Origin: JANXSD01 sp043758125
Lineage (GTDB): Bacteria; Bacteroidota; Bacteroidia; AKYH767-A; OLB10
Length of the DNA stretch: 36,631 nucleotides
Assembly: GCA_043758125.1 (NCBI GenBank)
Contig: JAYVOC010000188.1
Span: 1-36,631 of the forward strand
Direction of reading: 5' to 3'
The notes beneath the pieces were generated by a model that was not told the DNA's origin, searched no databases, and saw only the letters and a program-made list of their open reading frames with translations. Numbering within the stretch: the stretch's first letter is position 1; the number at the start of each line of letters is the position of its first letter. Of the stretch, positions 1 through 8,234 are shown piece after piece. The position numbers and the translations under genes were made by a program.

Positions 1-198
1 TGTAGGAATTACTTTTTGTGGTTTTGCAATCCCTTCTAGTATATTCAAACGATCATCAGGAACAGTGATAACTCCAACGTTTGGCTCAATAGTGCAGAAA
101 GGAAAGTTTGCTGCTTGTGCCTTAGCATTTGAAAGGCAATTAAATAAGGTGGATTTACCAACATTTGGAAGGCCCACGATGCCACATTTCAATCCCAT
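1..198 (-). CDS. ychF: YchF/OLA1-family nucleotide-binding GTPase/ATPase (5' part only)
   Basis: This is the first 66 codons of a gene on the minus strand that runs off the left edge of the window. The start is the ATG at 198-196, and the protein opens MGLKCGIVGLPNVGKSTLFN. The P-loop GLPNVGKST lies at residues 9-17, followed by the NFPFCTIEPNVGVI stretch that is typical of YchF/OLA1 proteins. Members of this family bind ribosomes and hydrolyse ATP rather than GTP; they are implicated in translation and stress responses. Only the first part of the G domain is visible, so the TGS domain and total length cannot be checked. A TATCTTTG box on the minus strand (222-229) lies about 23 bases before the ATG and probably serves as its -7 element. 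The identification is firm because the N-terminus is highly conserved. Confidence 0.93.
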   Translation of the reverse strand, partial: MGLKCGIVGLPNVGKSTLFNCLSNAKAQAANFPFCTIEPNVGVITVPDDRLNILEGIAKPQKVIPT

Positions 199-221
199 AT
201 TTTATTTTTCTAAAGAAGGCG

Positions 222-229
222 CAAAGATA
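222..229 (-). promoter_or_regulatory. -7 box of the ychF promoter
   Basis: The minus strand reads TATCTTTG, matching the Bacteroidota -7 consensus TAnnTTTG, 23 bases before the ychF ATG. I do not see a TTG at the expected -33 spacing, so this is a half-supported promoter. Confidence 0.5.
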
Positions 230-282
230 AGTTATTAGTTGGGTTTTGCATGGGAGGTAACCTCTAAAGCCAGCTTAGATCT

Positions 283-290
283 TATATTTG
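283..290 (+). promoter_or_regulatory. -7 box just upstream of the FAD oxidoreductase gene
   Basis: TATATTTG ends only four bases before the ATG at 295. If this is the true -7 element, transcription would begin at or near the start codon and the message would be leaderless or nearly so. No TTG is seen at the usual -33 distance. Confidence 0.45.
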
Positions 291-294
291 AGGC

Positions 295-1434
295 ATGGAA
301 TTAAGCTTTTGGGAAAAGAATAGTTATTTCAGCAATATTGATGTATTGGTAATCGGAAGTGGGATAGTCGGACTAAATACTGCTAGAGCGATTAAAGAGC
401 AGCAACCGAATCATAAAATTTTGGTTATTGATCGTGGATTCTTGCCTTATGGTGCGAGTACACGTAATGCTGGCTTTGCTTGTTTTGGAAGTTTAACGGA
501 GTTGATGGATGACTTAACAAGGATGACTGAGTCGGAAGTTTTTGATTTGGTGCAACGCAGATGGGAAGGTTTAAAAAAACTACGAACTTTATTAGGAGAT
601 AAAAATATTGGTTATGAAGCCTTAGGTGGTTATGAAGTATTCGCTACCGCTGATGAAAAAAATTATAAACATTGTAATGATCAATTAGATTATTTTAATG
701 ATTCTCTTTTTAAAATTACTGGTATAAAAAACAGCTATCAGAAAAAAGATAATTGTATTGCAGATTTTGGTTTTGATCATGTACAACATTTAATTATTAA
801 TACAGGAGAAGGTCAGATTGATACTGGTAAAATGATGCAATCTTTGTTAAAATATGTACGTGAAAAAGGAGTTGAAGTTTTAAATGGTATCGAAATAAAA
901 TCCTTTGAAGAAATAAATGATGGAATAAAAATTTCTACTTCGCAAGGATTTAGTTTCCATGCAAAACAAGTAGTCATAACAACAAATGCATTTGCAAAAC
1001 AATTGCTTCCTGAACTAGAAATAGAACCAGGTCGCGCACAAGTTTTGATAACAAGTTCGATTGAAAATTTACAAGTTAAAGGATCATTTCATTACGAAAA
1101 AGGTTATTATTATTTTAGAAATGTTGGAGATAGAATTCTTTTTGGTGGCGGACGAAATTTAGATTTTAGTACTGAGCAAACTACTGAATTTGGATTGACA
1201 GAAATTGTCCAAAATAAATTAGAGGAGTTATTATCAACGATGATCTTACCTCGTAATAAATATATAGTTGAGCAACGATGGAGCGGAATTATGGGTTTAG
1301 GAAAAACGAAAAATACGATTGTAAAAAAAATAAGCAATCATCTTTTCTGTGCTGTAAGAATGGGAGGAATGGGAATTGCAATCGGAACTATGGTTGGCGA
1401 TGAAGCAGCAAAACTTTTGATTGAAAATTCTTAA
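295..1434 (+). CDS. FAD-dependent oxidoreductase of the DAO family (amino-acid/amine oxidase-like)
   Basis: This 379-residue protein has a dinucleotide-binding motif VIGSGIVG (residues 19-26), an acidic residue at the end of the second strand (VIDRG), and the STRNAGFACFG segment that contacts FAD in the glycine oxidase / D-amino-acid dehydrogenase (DAO, PF01266) family. The C-terminal FAD-binding region RMGGMGIAIGTMVGDEAA is also present. Length fits a single-subunit DAO enzyme (about 370-420 residues). The substrate cannot be read from sequence: glycine oxidase, sarcosine oxidase-like and other amine oxidases share this fold. No signal peptide, so cytoplasmic. It is divergent from ychF and convergent with the protease gene, so it is probably a single-gene unit. 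Confidence 0.85.
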   Translation: MELSFWEKNSYFSNIDVLVIGSGIVGLNTARAIKEQQPNHKILVIDRGFLPYGASTRNAGFACFGSLTELMDDLTRMTESEVFDLVQRRWEGLKKLRTLLGDKNIGYEALGGYEVFATADEKNYKHCNDQLDYFNDSLFKITGIKNSYQKKDNCIADFGFDHVQHLIINTGEGQIDTGKMMQSLLKYVREKGVEVLNGIEIKSFEEINDGIKISTSQGFSFHAKQVVITTNAFAKQLLPELEIEPGRAQVLITSSIENLQVKGSFHYEKGYYYFRNVGDRILFGGGRNLDFSTEQTTEFGLTEIVQNKLEELLSTMILPRNKYIVEQRWSGIMGLGKTKNTIVKKISNHLFCAVRMGGMGIAIGTMVGDEAAKLLIENS

Positions 1435-1456
1435 CTAAATTAATCATTTTTTCAAA

Positions 1457-2341
1457 TTAAACTTCGTGAAAATTAATTCCATGTTCTCTTAAAAAATCTT
1501 TGATCACATCAACATGAATACATTGTCCAACATGTAAGAAAGGCATATTGGTAACTTTTTTTGTTCCGGGTCCAATTGCTACTTCAAAATTTTCAAGGTC
1601 AAAACCTAAGTGTAAATGTCGTGTTGAACTTTGCATTCCATAAACAACACCATCGCTATCGAAGAGTGGTCCGCCGCTTTGTCCGCGTAATCCTGGTGAG
1701 CTCATTTCGATACCAGAAATTTTTCCGTATTGAGAAATTAATCGTGTGATAATTCCTTCGATTGGAAAAGATGGTGAGCGAGGATTTCCTTCACGTGTCC
1801 ATTCGATATCATCAGTTTGATAATTGTAAGTAAAATTGGTAAATTCAGGAAAAGGAAATCCTAAACGACATAACATCTTTCCTGGTTTTGTAATGCTTGA
1901 ATCTTTAGTAAAGCGAGCGAAACTAGAATAGCCGATCTGTTGAAATCCCTTGAAGTGGATGATGGCTAAATCATATTGAGGATGCAAATGGCAATCAAAG
2001 CTTGTAAATCTATCGCAACAACCAACAAAATTATGCTTGATTTGAATCGGTGAATCTTGATGAAATCCAAATTGCTGTTCCAACTGCCTTAAATTTTCAG
2101 AATAATTTTCATCTTGTCTCAACCTGAATCGTGATTGAGCAAAAAGTAAATATTGTTGATTAATTTTATCAGCGTGAAGAAGATGTTCAGCTACATGTCG
2201 ACAAGTGATTGCAACACCTTCTTCATTCACAAAAAATAAAGTTGCCGCACCAGGATATACTTTATTTGTACTATAACTTCTTATAATCGAGTGGATCGGT
2301 CTTGTAAATTTGCTAACTTCATCAATGGCTCTTACGAACAT
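1457..2341 (-). CDS. Trypsin-like serine protease domain protein (S1/PF13365 type), no signal peptide
   Basis: The 294-residue protein shows a full chymotrypsin-fold catalytic triad in order: His49 in ITCRHVAEHL, Asp124 in HPQYDLAII, and Ser222 in LRGQSGGPLFDSDG, followed by the GVVYGMQSS strand that closes the substrate pocket. It therefore belongs to the trypsin-like peptidase group related to the DegP protease domain, but has no PDZ domain. There is no N-terminal hydrophobic signal segment, so it is predicted to act in the cytoplasm, which is less usual for this fold. The start ATG at 2341 is preceded by a TAAATTTG box on the same strand (2379-2386). Substrate and role are unknown; the neighbours do not suggest a pathway. 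Confidence 0.85.
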   Translation of the reverse strand: MFVRAIDEVSKFTRPIHSIIRSYSTNKVYPGAATLFFVNEEGVAITCRHVAEHLLHADKINQQYLLFAQSRFRLRQDENYSENLRQLEQQFGFHQDSPIQIKHNFVGCCDRFTSFDCHLHPQYDLAIIHFKGFQQIGYSSFARFTKDSSITKPGKMLCRLGFPFPEFTNFTYNYQTDDIEWTREGNPRSPSFPIEGIITRLISQYGKISGIEMSSPGLRGQSGGPLFDSDGVVYGMQSSTRHLHLGFDLENFEVAIGPGTKKVTNMPFLHVGQCIHVDVIKDFLREHGINFHEV

Positions 2342-2378
2342 ATCTTGGTTTCTATTGCGAAATGCATTTAATTTGAGG

Positions 2379-2386
2379 CAAATTTA
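2379..2386 (-). promoter_or_regulatory. -7 box for the serine protease gene
   Basis: The minus strand reads TAAATTTG (consensus TAnnTTTG), 37 bases before the ATG at 2341. No convincing -33 TTG. Moderately supported. Confidence 0.35.
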
Positions 2387-2417
2387 ACGATAGCATCCTA
2401 TAAAAAATTAATTATTT

Positions 2418-2927
2418 ATGAAACCTTCTACCAAATATGGCTTAATAAACGCAGGAGTAGGCGTTTTATGGGCAATGATCCTGTACGTTACAGGCTTAAA
2501 TCGAAATGCATCAGCAATGTGGATTCAATTTTTAGGTCTTATCATACCAATAATTTGTATTGTACAAGCCACAAAATTATTTCGAGAAACAGAAGGTAAT
2601 GGTTATAATAGCTTTGGGCAAACCTTTCGATTGGGTTTTATAATAACTTCCATTGGAGCTGTGATTGGTGGAATTTATCATTTTATATTTTTAAAATTTA
2701 TCGATCCTACATTTATTGATTTTCAAATGAATCAACAACTGGAGAAATTACAAGAAAGAGGGCTAAGTGAGGAAATGATAGATAAACAAATACAAATGAC
2801 AAGTAAATTTATGACACCTGTTGCACAATTTGGATTTGCTATTGTTTTTGGGTTATTATTTAGTGCTATTATAGCATTAATTATGGCGGCAATTTTAAAG
2901 AAACCTAATCCAGATGTTATTTCATAA
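2418..2927 (+). CDS. DUF4199-type integral membrane protein
   Basis: This 169-residue protein has four hydrophobic segments: residues about 10-26, 34-50, 71-92 and 138-160. The first two form a hairpin, followed by the polar stretch KLFRETEGNGYNSFGQTFRLGF, which is typical of DUF4199 proteins of Bacteroidota. A charged amphipathic region (about 103-125, rich in Gln, Glu and Lys) separates the third and fourth segments. The function of DUF4199 is unknown. The gene is followed directly by a strong hairpin terminator shared with the convergent rocD gene. The start at 2418 is the first ATG of the frame and precedes the first membrane segment by a short positively charged N-terminus. Confidence 0.8.
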   Translation: MKPSTKYGLINAGVGVLWAMILYVTGLNRNASAMWIQFLGLIIPIICIVQATKLFRETEGNGYNSFGQTFRLGFIITSIGAVIGGIYHFIFLKFIDPTFIDFQMNQQLEKLQERGLSEEMIDKQIQMTSKFMTPVAQFGFAIVFGLLFSAIIALIMAAILKKPNPDVIS

Positions 2928-2942
2928 ATAAAGTTCATTTCC

Positions 2943-2981
2943 AAAAAAAATCCTGAAGTATTTTACTTCAGGATTTTTTTT
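2943..2981. terminator. Bidirectional hairpin terminator between the DUF4199 gene and rocD
   Basis: A perfect 10-bp stem (2951-2960 with 2964-2973, loop TTT) is flanked by eight A on the left and eight T on the right, so it can terminate transcription from both convergent genes. It abuts the rocD stop codon. Confidence 0.9.
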
Positions 2982-4212
2982 AATCTAGTGATTCTAAAGT
3001 TCTTCGAATAATAGCTGCGCATTCCAAAATTTGTTCTTCGTTAATTACTAAAGGAGGAGCGAAACGAATAATATCTCCATGTGTTGGTTTTGCTAGTAGA
3101 CCGTTGTCTTTTAATCGAAGACAAATATCCCATGCATTAAGACCACTTTTTTCTTTGATTACAATTGCGTTAAGTAAGCCTTTCCCTCTCACCAAAGTGA
3201 TGCGATCAGAATTTATATTGCGTAATTCGCTGCGTAATATTTCACCAAGTGCAGCAGCATTTTCTGAAAGTTTTTCATCTAAAACAACACTCATTGCTGC
3301 CATTGCAACTTTACATGCAAGTGGATTTCCACCATACGTTGAACCATGTTCACCAGGCTTAATGCAAAGCATGATTTCATCATCTGCAAACACAGCGGAA
3401 ACAGGCATGGTGCCACCAGATAATGCCTTACCTAAAATTAAAATATCGGGACGAACATTTTCATGATCGCAAGCAAGCATTTTTCCAGTACGTGCAATAC
3501 CCGTTTGAACTTCATCAGCAATAAAAAGCACTTTATTTTTTTTACAGATATTAAAAGCTTTCGCGAGATAACCTTCGTCAGGAACTAAAACACCAGCTTC
3601 ACCTTGAATTGGTTCAACCATAAAACCAACCACATTCGGATCTTTAACAGCATTTTCAAGAGCGGCTAAATCATTGTAAGGAATGAGTTCGAAGCCTGGC
3701 ATAAATGGGCCGAAACCACCAGAGCTCGATGGATCTGTAGAGGATGAAATTGCAGCTAATGTTCTGCCCCAGAAATTTCCTTCTGCAAATATTATTTTCG
3801 CTTTATTTTTTTCAACGCCCTTCACATCATAGCCCCATCTACGCGCTAGTTTCAAGGCTGTTTCACCACCTTCTACACCTGTATTCATTGGGAGAAGTTT
3901 ATCATAACCGAAAAGCTTCGTCATGAATTGTTCGTATTCACCTAAAACATCATTGTGAAAAGCACGAGAAGTAAGTGTTAATTTTTGAGCTTGTTCAATC
4001 ATTGCATTAATAATTCGCGGATGACAATGCCCTTGATTTACGGCAGAATAAGCAGATAAAAAATCATAATAACGATTGCCTTCAACATCCCAAACAAAAA
4101 CACCTTCACCACGATTTAAAACTACTGGTAATGGATGATAATTATGCGCACCATATTTTTCTTCTAACTCAATTGCTTGCTGACTAGTTATTATTGTTTC
4201 GGCGATTTTCAT
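2980..4212 (-). CDS. rocD: Ornithine aminotransferase
   Basis: A PLP-dependent class III aminotransferase that converts ornithine and 2-oxoglutarate to glutamate semialdehyde and glutamate, linking arginine breakdown with proline/glutamate metabolism. Seen in sequence: the opening KYGAHNYHPLPVVLNRGEG, which is characteristic of ornithine aminotransferase; the EGGETALKLARRWGY segment; IADEVQTGIARTG with the cofactor-binding Asp; and LGKALSGG with the Schiff-base lysine (Lys262). I place the start at the ATG at 4212, giving 410 residues. An in-frame TTG seven codons upstream (4233) lies inside the -7 promoter box and is therefore unlikely to be translated. The gene is monocistronic with its own promoter and a shared terminator. 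Confidence 0.93.
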   Translation of the reverse strand: MKIAETIITSQQAIELEEKYGAHNYHPLPVVLNRGEGVFVWDVEGNRYYDFLSAYSAVNQGHCHPRIINAMIEQAQKLTLTSRAFHNDVLGEYEQFMTKLFGYDKLLPMNTGVEGGETALKLARRWGYDVKGVEKNKAKIIFAEGNFWGRTLAAISSSTDPSSSGGFGPFMPGFELIPYNDLAALENAVKDPNVVGFMVEPIQGEAGVLVPDEGYLAKAFNICKKNKVLFIADEVQTGIARTGKMLACDHENVRPDILILGKALSGGTMPVSAVFADDEIMLCIKPGEHGSTYGGNPLACKVAMAAMSVVLDEKLSENAAALGEILRSELRNINSDRITLVRGKGLLNAIVIKEKSGLNAWDICLRLKDNGLLAKPTHGDIIRFAPPLVINEEQILECAAIIRRTLESLD

Positions 4213-4230
4213 GGTAATATTATTGATGTA

Positions 4231-4261
4231 CAAAGGTAATGATTAGGTTTAGAGGAAGCAA
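4231..4261 (-). promoter_or_regulatory. Bacteroidota-type promoter of rocD
   Basis: On the minus strand TTG (4261-4259) is followed after exactly 20 bases by TACCTTTG (4238-4231), a very good match to the -33/-7 consensus. The ATG of rocD is 18 bases beyond the box, giving a leader of only about a dozen bases. This is the best promoter match in the window. Confidence 0.75.
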
Positions 4262-4323
4262 TTTTAGTTTTTGGATGGTAACAATTATTCAATTAAATTA
4301 AGAAAAGTGATGATGAGATTTGC

Positions 4324-6708
4324 TTATCGAATAAGCGTTACGGATCCGGTTTTTTCAAAAACTTTATTGGAATTATAACCAGAAAATTGCACTTTGTAAA
4401 TATAAATTCCTTCAGGTAATTCTGATCCTTTAAAGTTTCCATCCCATTTTTCTTGTGTAGATTCAGTATTGAAAATTAGTTGTCCCCATCTATTATAAAG
4501 TACAAGGTTATATGTTTTTACAAATACGGATTCAGCACCCCAAAGTTCATTTTTCGTATCGATATTCGGACTAAAAGCATTCGGCAAATAGATTGCTGGC
4601 GCTTGAATTAATTCTATTTCATTAGATATACTTTCAGCATTTTTTCCTCCTATTCCTTCTATTGCTCTGATACGATAATTAAAAACACCACCATTGGAAG
4701 GCAAGTTACGATCTTCGGCAATTGTATCTGCAAAAGGAATTACTATAATTTGACGATAAGGAATATTAATATTCACGTCACTTCTTTCAGTGTTGTAAGA
4801 TGCAACGGATCCCCGCCAATTGATGTAACTATTCCAATTTAGTTTGTCGATAAAAAAATCTGCTTTGCCATTTAATAAAATTGTACAGGCTTCATCACTC
4901 ACATTGCTGAAATTTCCGCATACATCTTCATTCATCATTTTATAACAATATGAATTTTGTGAAGTATGCACACTATCATCTTTCCATTCGAAAGAAGGAT
5001 AATTTTTTAAATCAATAATTTTTTCAAATGCAGCATTTGGAGAATTAATTTTACGATAAATAAAATAAGTTGAAAAGAAACCATCCGCAAATTGTTCCCA
5101 TTTCATCTTGATAGCATTGTTGCTTTCAACAGATACACTTTCAATATAATTTTTATTTGCATTGAAGGCATTATCAGAACACAATGTATCGGAATTAATG
5201 CTTTGGATATTGCAATTATTTACACCAGTAATTACGTAACAATAATTATTATTTTTATTGTCAATTGCAGAGCTATCATAAAAAATATTTGTGAAAGGAT
5301 CTGCAATAATTTTTATAGGAGAAAAAGGACTGTTGTTTACACTTCGATAAATTGTATAACCTTTAAAATATCTTGCATTAATTGTATTGTCTGGAGCTTT
5401 AACTATTTTAATTACATCGTTACTTTCAAAATGCAGACATAATAAATTAGGGCGATCAATAATTTTCATGTGATCTACTTTGATTCTAAAATTACCATTA
5501 ACGGCGAGTGCTAATGGACAACCATTATCTCGAATTGTATAAGTAACTAAGTAAGCAGAATCTTTTGTTTGATCGCAAGATGGTGTCCAGCAGAAAGTAG
5601 TAAAAATTGAATCTAAACCAGCAGTATCTTTACTTAACGCATAAGGTGCAGATATCGTGGTAAGATTTGTATTTTCAAAAACTTCACCAGCATGAATCAA
5701 GTAAATAGAATCACCATTTATATCTGTAGCAGTTACATCGAAACAAAGTGTATCAGTTGCATATAATTCATAGTCTTTATTTGCAATACTTGGAGAAATA
5801 TTTGGCGCTGTATTTCCGGAACAGGATATTGAAGTGAATTCAATTTCTCGTCGAACTAATCCTATCAGAATTCCATTCCGATATTCGCTAACAGTAACCG
5901 CCATTGCATAAATTCCTATATTGTTAGGAGTACCTTGCACCAAACCAGTACTCGAATTAATTACCAATGGTGCTGTACCTCCACATATATTTGCTAGTCC
6001 ATAAGAATTTTGCCAAATCACATGAGTAAATGGAGCAGGTAATGGAATTTGTCCGCCTCCAGAACCATTCGCAAATGGATTTGAATTCCCTGTAGAAGTA
6101 TGACCTCCATCAAGTGGATCTGAAAGTTCATAAACAAGAGAATCTCCATCTGCGTCAGTAGCTTGAAATCCAAATTGAAAAAATTGCATTTCGCAAGTAT
6201 ATGGTGCTGGTGGGCTATTAAAAACTGGACTCGAATTATGCAAAGCAGGATCAGGAATTTCGGCATAGAACGCGAGACCCGTTGATTGCGGACTAACAAT
6301 ATTTATAATAGTATTATTTCTACAACAACGTTCCCATACGAGGTAATATCCATTTGGATTATCAGGTATTATAATTGTTTCATGATAATTACCACTTTCT
6401 AAACATACGGACGGCGGAGGACTGCATCCATTTCCAGATAAAACAATTGGAGTTATAGATGATTGATCTAAAGTGAGAATTACTGAAGTAGCTAATAAAT
6501 TAGTTCCTTTATCATAAATCGCTAAATTAATGGATGCATCAAATTGAGCACCATTCGGGTTACTGCAGTCTCTATAAAGCGTAAGTTGAATATCGAAAGT
6601 ATTTCCAACAAGCCATTTCGTCGTAAGGTCACCACCAGCAATATGGAATGCATTCGCTATTATCGAAGTGAAAACAAATAAAATAAAAAGTACGTACTTC
6701 TTTCCCAT
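4324..6708 (-). CDS. Large secreted protein with T9SS type B (gliding motility-associated) C-terminal domain
   Basis: The 794-residue protein has a signal peptide (residues 1-20, ending ANA before FHIAGGDLT). A long extracellular part follows, with an N-terminal module beginning HIAGGDLTTKWL and several Fn3/Ig-like beta-sandwich stretches (for example the region around YKGYTIYRSVNNSPF and the FFSTYFIYRKIN segment). The C-terminus (about 706-794: LPNAFSPN, LYNRWGQLIF, WDGNFKG, LPEGIYIYKV) is a clear type B sorting domain (CHU_C / TIGR04131 class). It is therefore exported by Sec, then across the outer membrane by T9SS. The HIAGGDLT opening recurs in many uncharacterised Bacteroidota surface proteins. 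No enzymatic motif was found; adhesin or surface-layer role is an inference. It is divergent from rlmD and has its own promoter. Confidence 0.85.
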   Translation of the reverse strand: MGKKYVLFILFVFTSIIANAFHIAGGDLTTKWLVGNTFDIQLTLYRDCSNPNGAQFDASINLAIYDKGTNLLATSVILTLDQSSITPIVLSGNGCSPPPSVCLESGNYHETIIIPDNPNGYYLVWERCCRNNTIINIVSPQSTGLAFYAEIPDPALHNSSPVFNSPPAPYTCEMQFFQFGFQATDADGDSLVYELSDPLDGGHTSTGNSNPFANGSGGGQIPLPAPFTHVIWQNSYGLANICGGTAPLVINSSTGLVQGTPNNIGIYAMAVTVSEYRNGILIGLVRREIEFTSISCSGNTAPNISPSIANKDYELYATDTLCFDVTATDINGDSIYLIHAGEVFENTNLTTISAPYALSKDTAGLDSIFTTFCWTPSCDQTKDSAYLVTYTIRDNGCPLALAVNGNFRIKVDHMKIIDRPNLLCLHFESNDVIKIVKAPDNTINARYFKGYTIYRSVNNSPFSPIKIIADPFTNIFYDSSAIDNKNNNYCYVITGVNNCNIQSINSDTLCSDNAFNANKNYIESVSVESNNAIKMKWEQFADGFFSTYFIYRKINSPNAAFEKIIDLKNYPSFEWKDDSVHTSQNSYCYKMMNEDVCGNFSNVSDEACTILLNGKADFFIDKLNWNSYINWRGSVASYNTERSDVNINIPYRQIIVIPFADTIAEDRNLPSNGGVFNYRIRAIEGIGGKNAESISNEIELIQAPAIYLPNAFSPNIDTKNELWGAESVFVKTYNLVLYNRWGQLIFNTESTQEKWDGNFKGSELPEGIYIYKVQFSGYNSNKVFEKTGSVTLIR

Positions 6709-6725
6709 TTTTAAAACTTAACACT

Positions 6726-6754
6726 CAAAGTTACCTAATTTCGTCACCTTACAA
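6726..6754 (-). promoter_or_regulatory. Promoter of the T9SS type B protein gene
   Basis: The minus strand has TTG (6754-6752), an 18-base spacer and TAACTTTG (6733-6726), close to the -33/-7 consensus. The ATG is 17 bases beyond the box. Confidence 0.55.
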
Positions 6755-6765
6755 AAATAAATAGG

Positions 6766-8160
6766 GTGAAAGGTAAAATATTAGAAGGTTTAGAGGTGTT
6801 TGACATGGCGGATGAAGGCAAAGCAGTGTCACGTCATGAGGGATTAGTAGTTTTTATTGACAAGGCTGTCCCTGGTGATATTGTTGATGTGATTATTAAA
6901 AAGAAACATAAATCTTATTTGGAAGCGGAAGTTGTTAAACTTGTTCGCCCTTCAGCAAGTAGAATTGATCCTTTTTGTAAACATTTTGGAATTTGTGGTG
7001 GATGTAAATGGCAACATTTAGATTATTCATCACAGTTGCAATTTAAATCCAAACAAGTGAGTGATGCGCTACAACGATTAGGAAAAATTGAAAAGCCACC
7101 GATGTTGCCCATTATTGGCTCAGAAGATATTCGCTATTACAGAAACAAATTAGATTTTTCTTTTTCAGATAGAAAATGGTTGACGAAAGAGCAGTTTGAA
7201 GAAAAAGAAATTTTAGATGGACCCGCATTAGGTTTTCATATTCCAGGTCGATTTGATAAAGTGCTCGATATTGATGAATGTTTTTTACAACCAGAGCCAT
7301 CAAATAGTATTCGTAATGCTATAAAAAAATATGCACTTGAAAATGATTTAAGTTTCATAAATCTTCGAAATAAATCGGGCATCTTGCGAAGTTTAATTAT
7401 TCGTACAACATTGAAAGGTGATGTGATGGTAATTGTTATGGTGTATGAACATGATGAGCAAAAAAGTAAAGGATTATTAGATTTTCTTGTTGCAAATTTT
7501 CCGCAGATTACTTCGTTGCTTTATGTTGTGAATCCTAAAGCAAACGATACTTTACAGGATTTAGAATTAAAATTACATCATGGATTGCCTTATATTGTTG
7601 AAGAGATGGAAGGATTACAATTTAGAATTGGTCCTAAATCTTTTTTTCAAACTAACAGCAAACAATCGTTAAAGTTATATGAGATTGCACGTGATTATGC
7701 TGGCTTAACTGGAAATGAATTAGTTTATGATTTGTATACTGGAACAGGAACCGTTGCAAACTTCGTTGCTCGAAATGCAAAAGCTGTTGTTGGAGTTGAA
7801 TATGTTGCAGATGCAATTGAAGATGCAAAACTAAATTCGACGATCAATAAAATTTATAACACAAAATTTTTCGCAAGTGATATGAAAGATTTACTTACAG
7901 AAAATTTCTTTGAAGTTAACGGAAAACCTGATGTTATAATAACAGATCCTCCACGAGCTGGGATGCATGCAGATGTTGTTGAGCAAATAAATAAATCGGG
8001 CGCTAAGAAAATTGTTTACGTAAGTTGCAACCCAGCAACTCAAGCTAGAGATATTGCATTGATGAGTGAGAAATATAAAGTTATTAAAGTGCAACCAGTG
8101 GATATGTTTCCGCATACGGCGCATGTTGAAAATGTTGCTTTGTTGGAGTTGATTGGTTGA
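6766..8160 (+). CDS. rlmD: 23S rRNA (uracil-C5)-methyltransferase, RlmD/RumA family
   Basis: The 464-residue protein has an N-terminal TRAM domain (residues about 1-60), four cysteines that fit the RumA iron-sulfur cluster (Cys71, Cys77 and Cys80 in CKHFGICGGCKWQHL, plus Cys172 in DECFLQ), FFQTN (294-298), the SAM-binding loop DLYTGTGT (322-329), DPPRAG (394-399), and the catalytic Cys421 in VYVSCNPATQARD. It transfers methyl from SAM to C5 of a uridine in 23S rRNA (U1939 in E. coli; possibly another U-54/747-like site here, since close paralogs differ mainly in target). The start is a GTG at 6766; the TRAM domain begins immediately, so no upstream extension is needed. A strong terminator follows. 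Confidence 0.92.
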   Translation: MKGKILEGLEVFDMADEGKAVSRHEGLVVFIDKAVPGDIVDVIIKKKHKSYLEAEVVKLVRPSASRIDPFCKHFGICGGCKWQHLDYSSQLQFKSKQVSDALQRLGKIEKPPMLPIIGSEDIRYYRNKLDFSFSDRKWLTKEQFEEKEILDGPALGFHIPGRFDKVLDIDECFLQPEPSNSIRNAIKKYALENDLSFINLRNKSGILRSLIIRTTLKGDVMVIVMVYEHDEQKSKGLLDFLVANFPQITSLLYVVNPKANDTLQDLELKLHHGLPYIVEEMEGLQFRIGPKSFFQTNSKQSLKLYEIARDYAGLTGNELVYDLYTGTGTVANFVARNAKAVVGVEYVADAIEDAKLNSTINKIYNTKFFASDMKDLLTENFFEVNGKPDVIITDPPRAGMHADVVEQINKSGAKKIVYVSCNPATQARDIALMSEKYKVIKVQPVDMFPHTAHVENVALLELIG

Positions 8161-8177
8161 TTTGTAAACTTAATTTC

Positions 8178-8218
8178 AAAAAAAATGTCGGACTACAAAG
8201 TAGTCCGACATTTTTTTT
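8178..8218. terminator. Bidirectional hairpin terminator between rlmD and lpdA
   Basis: A perfect 10-bp stem (8186-8195 with 8201-8210, loop CAAAG) is flanked by an A-run on the left and eight T on the right, serving both convergent genes. Confidence 0.9.
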
Positions 8219-8234
8219 GAAATAATAGATTAAT

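Noticed and set aside
6018..6299. Frames of 60-130 codons antisense or offset within large genes (for example 6018-6299, 26219-26440, 35180-35551).
   Set aside because: They overlap genes supported by domains and motifs and have shadow-frame composition.
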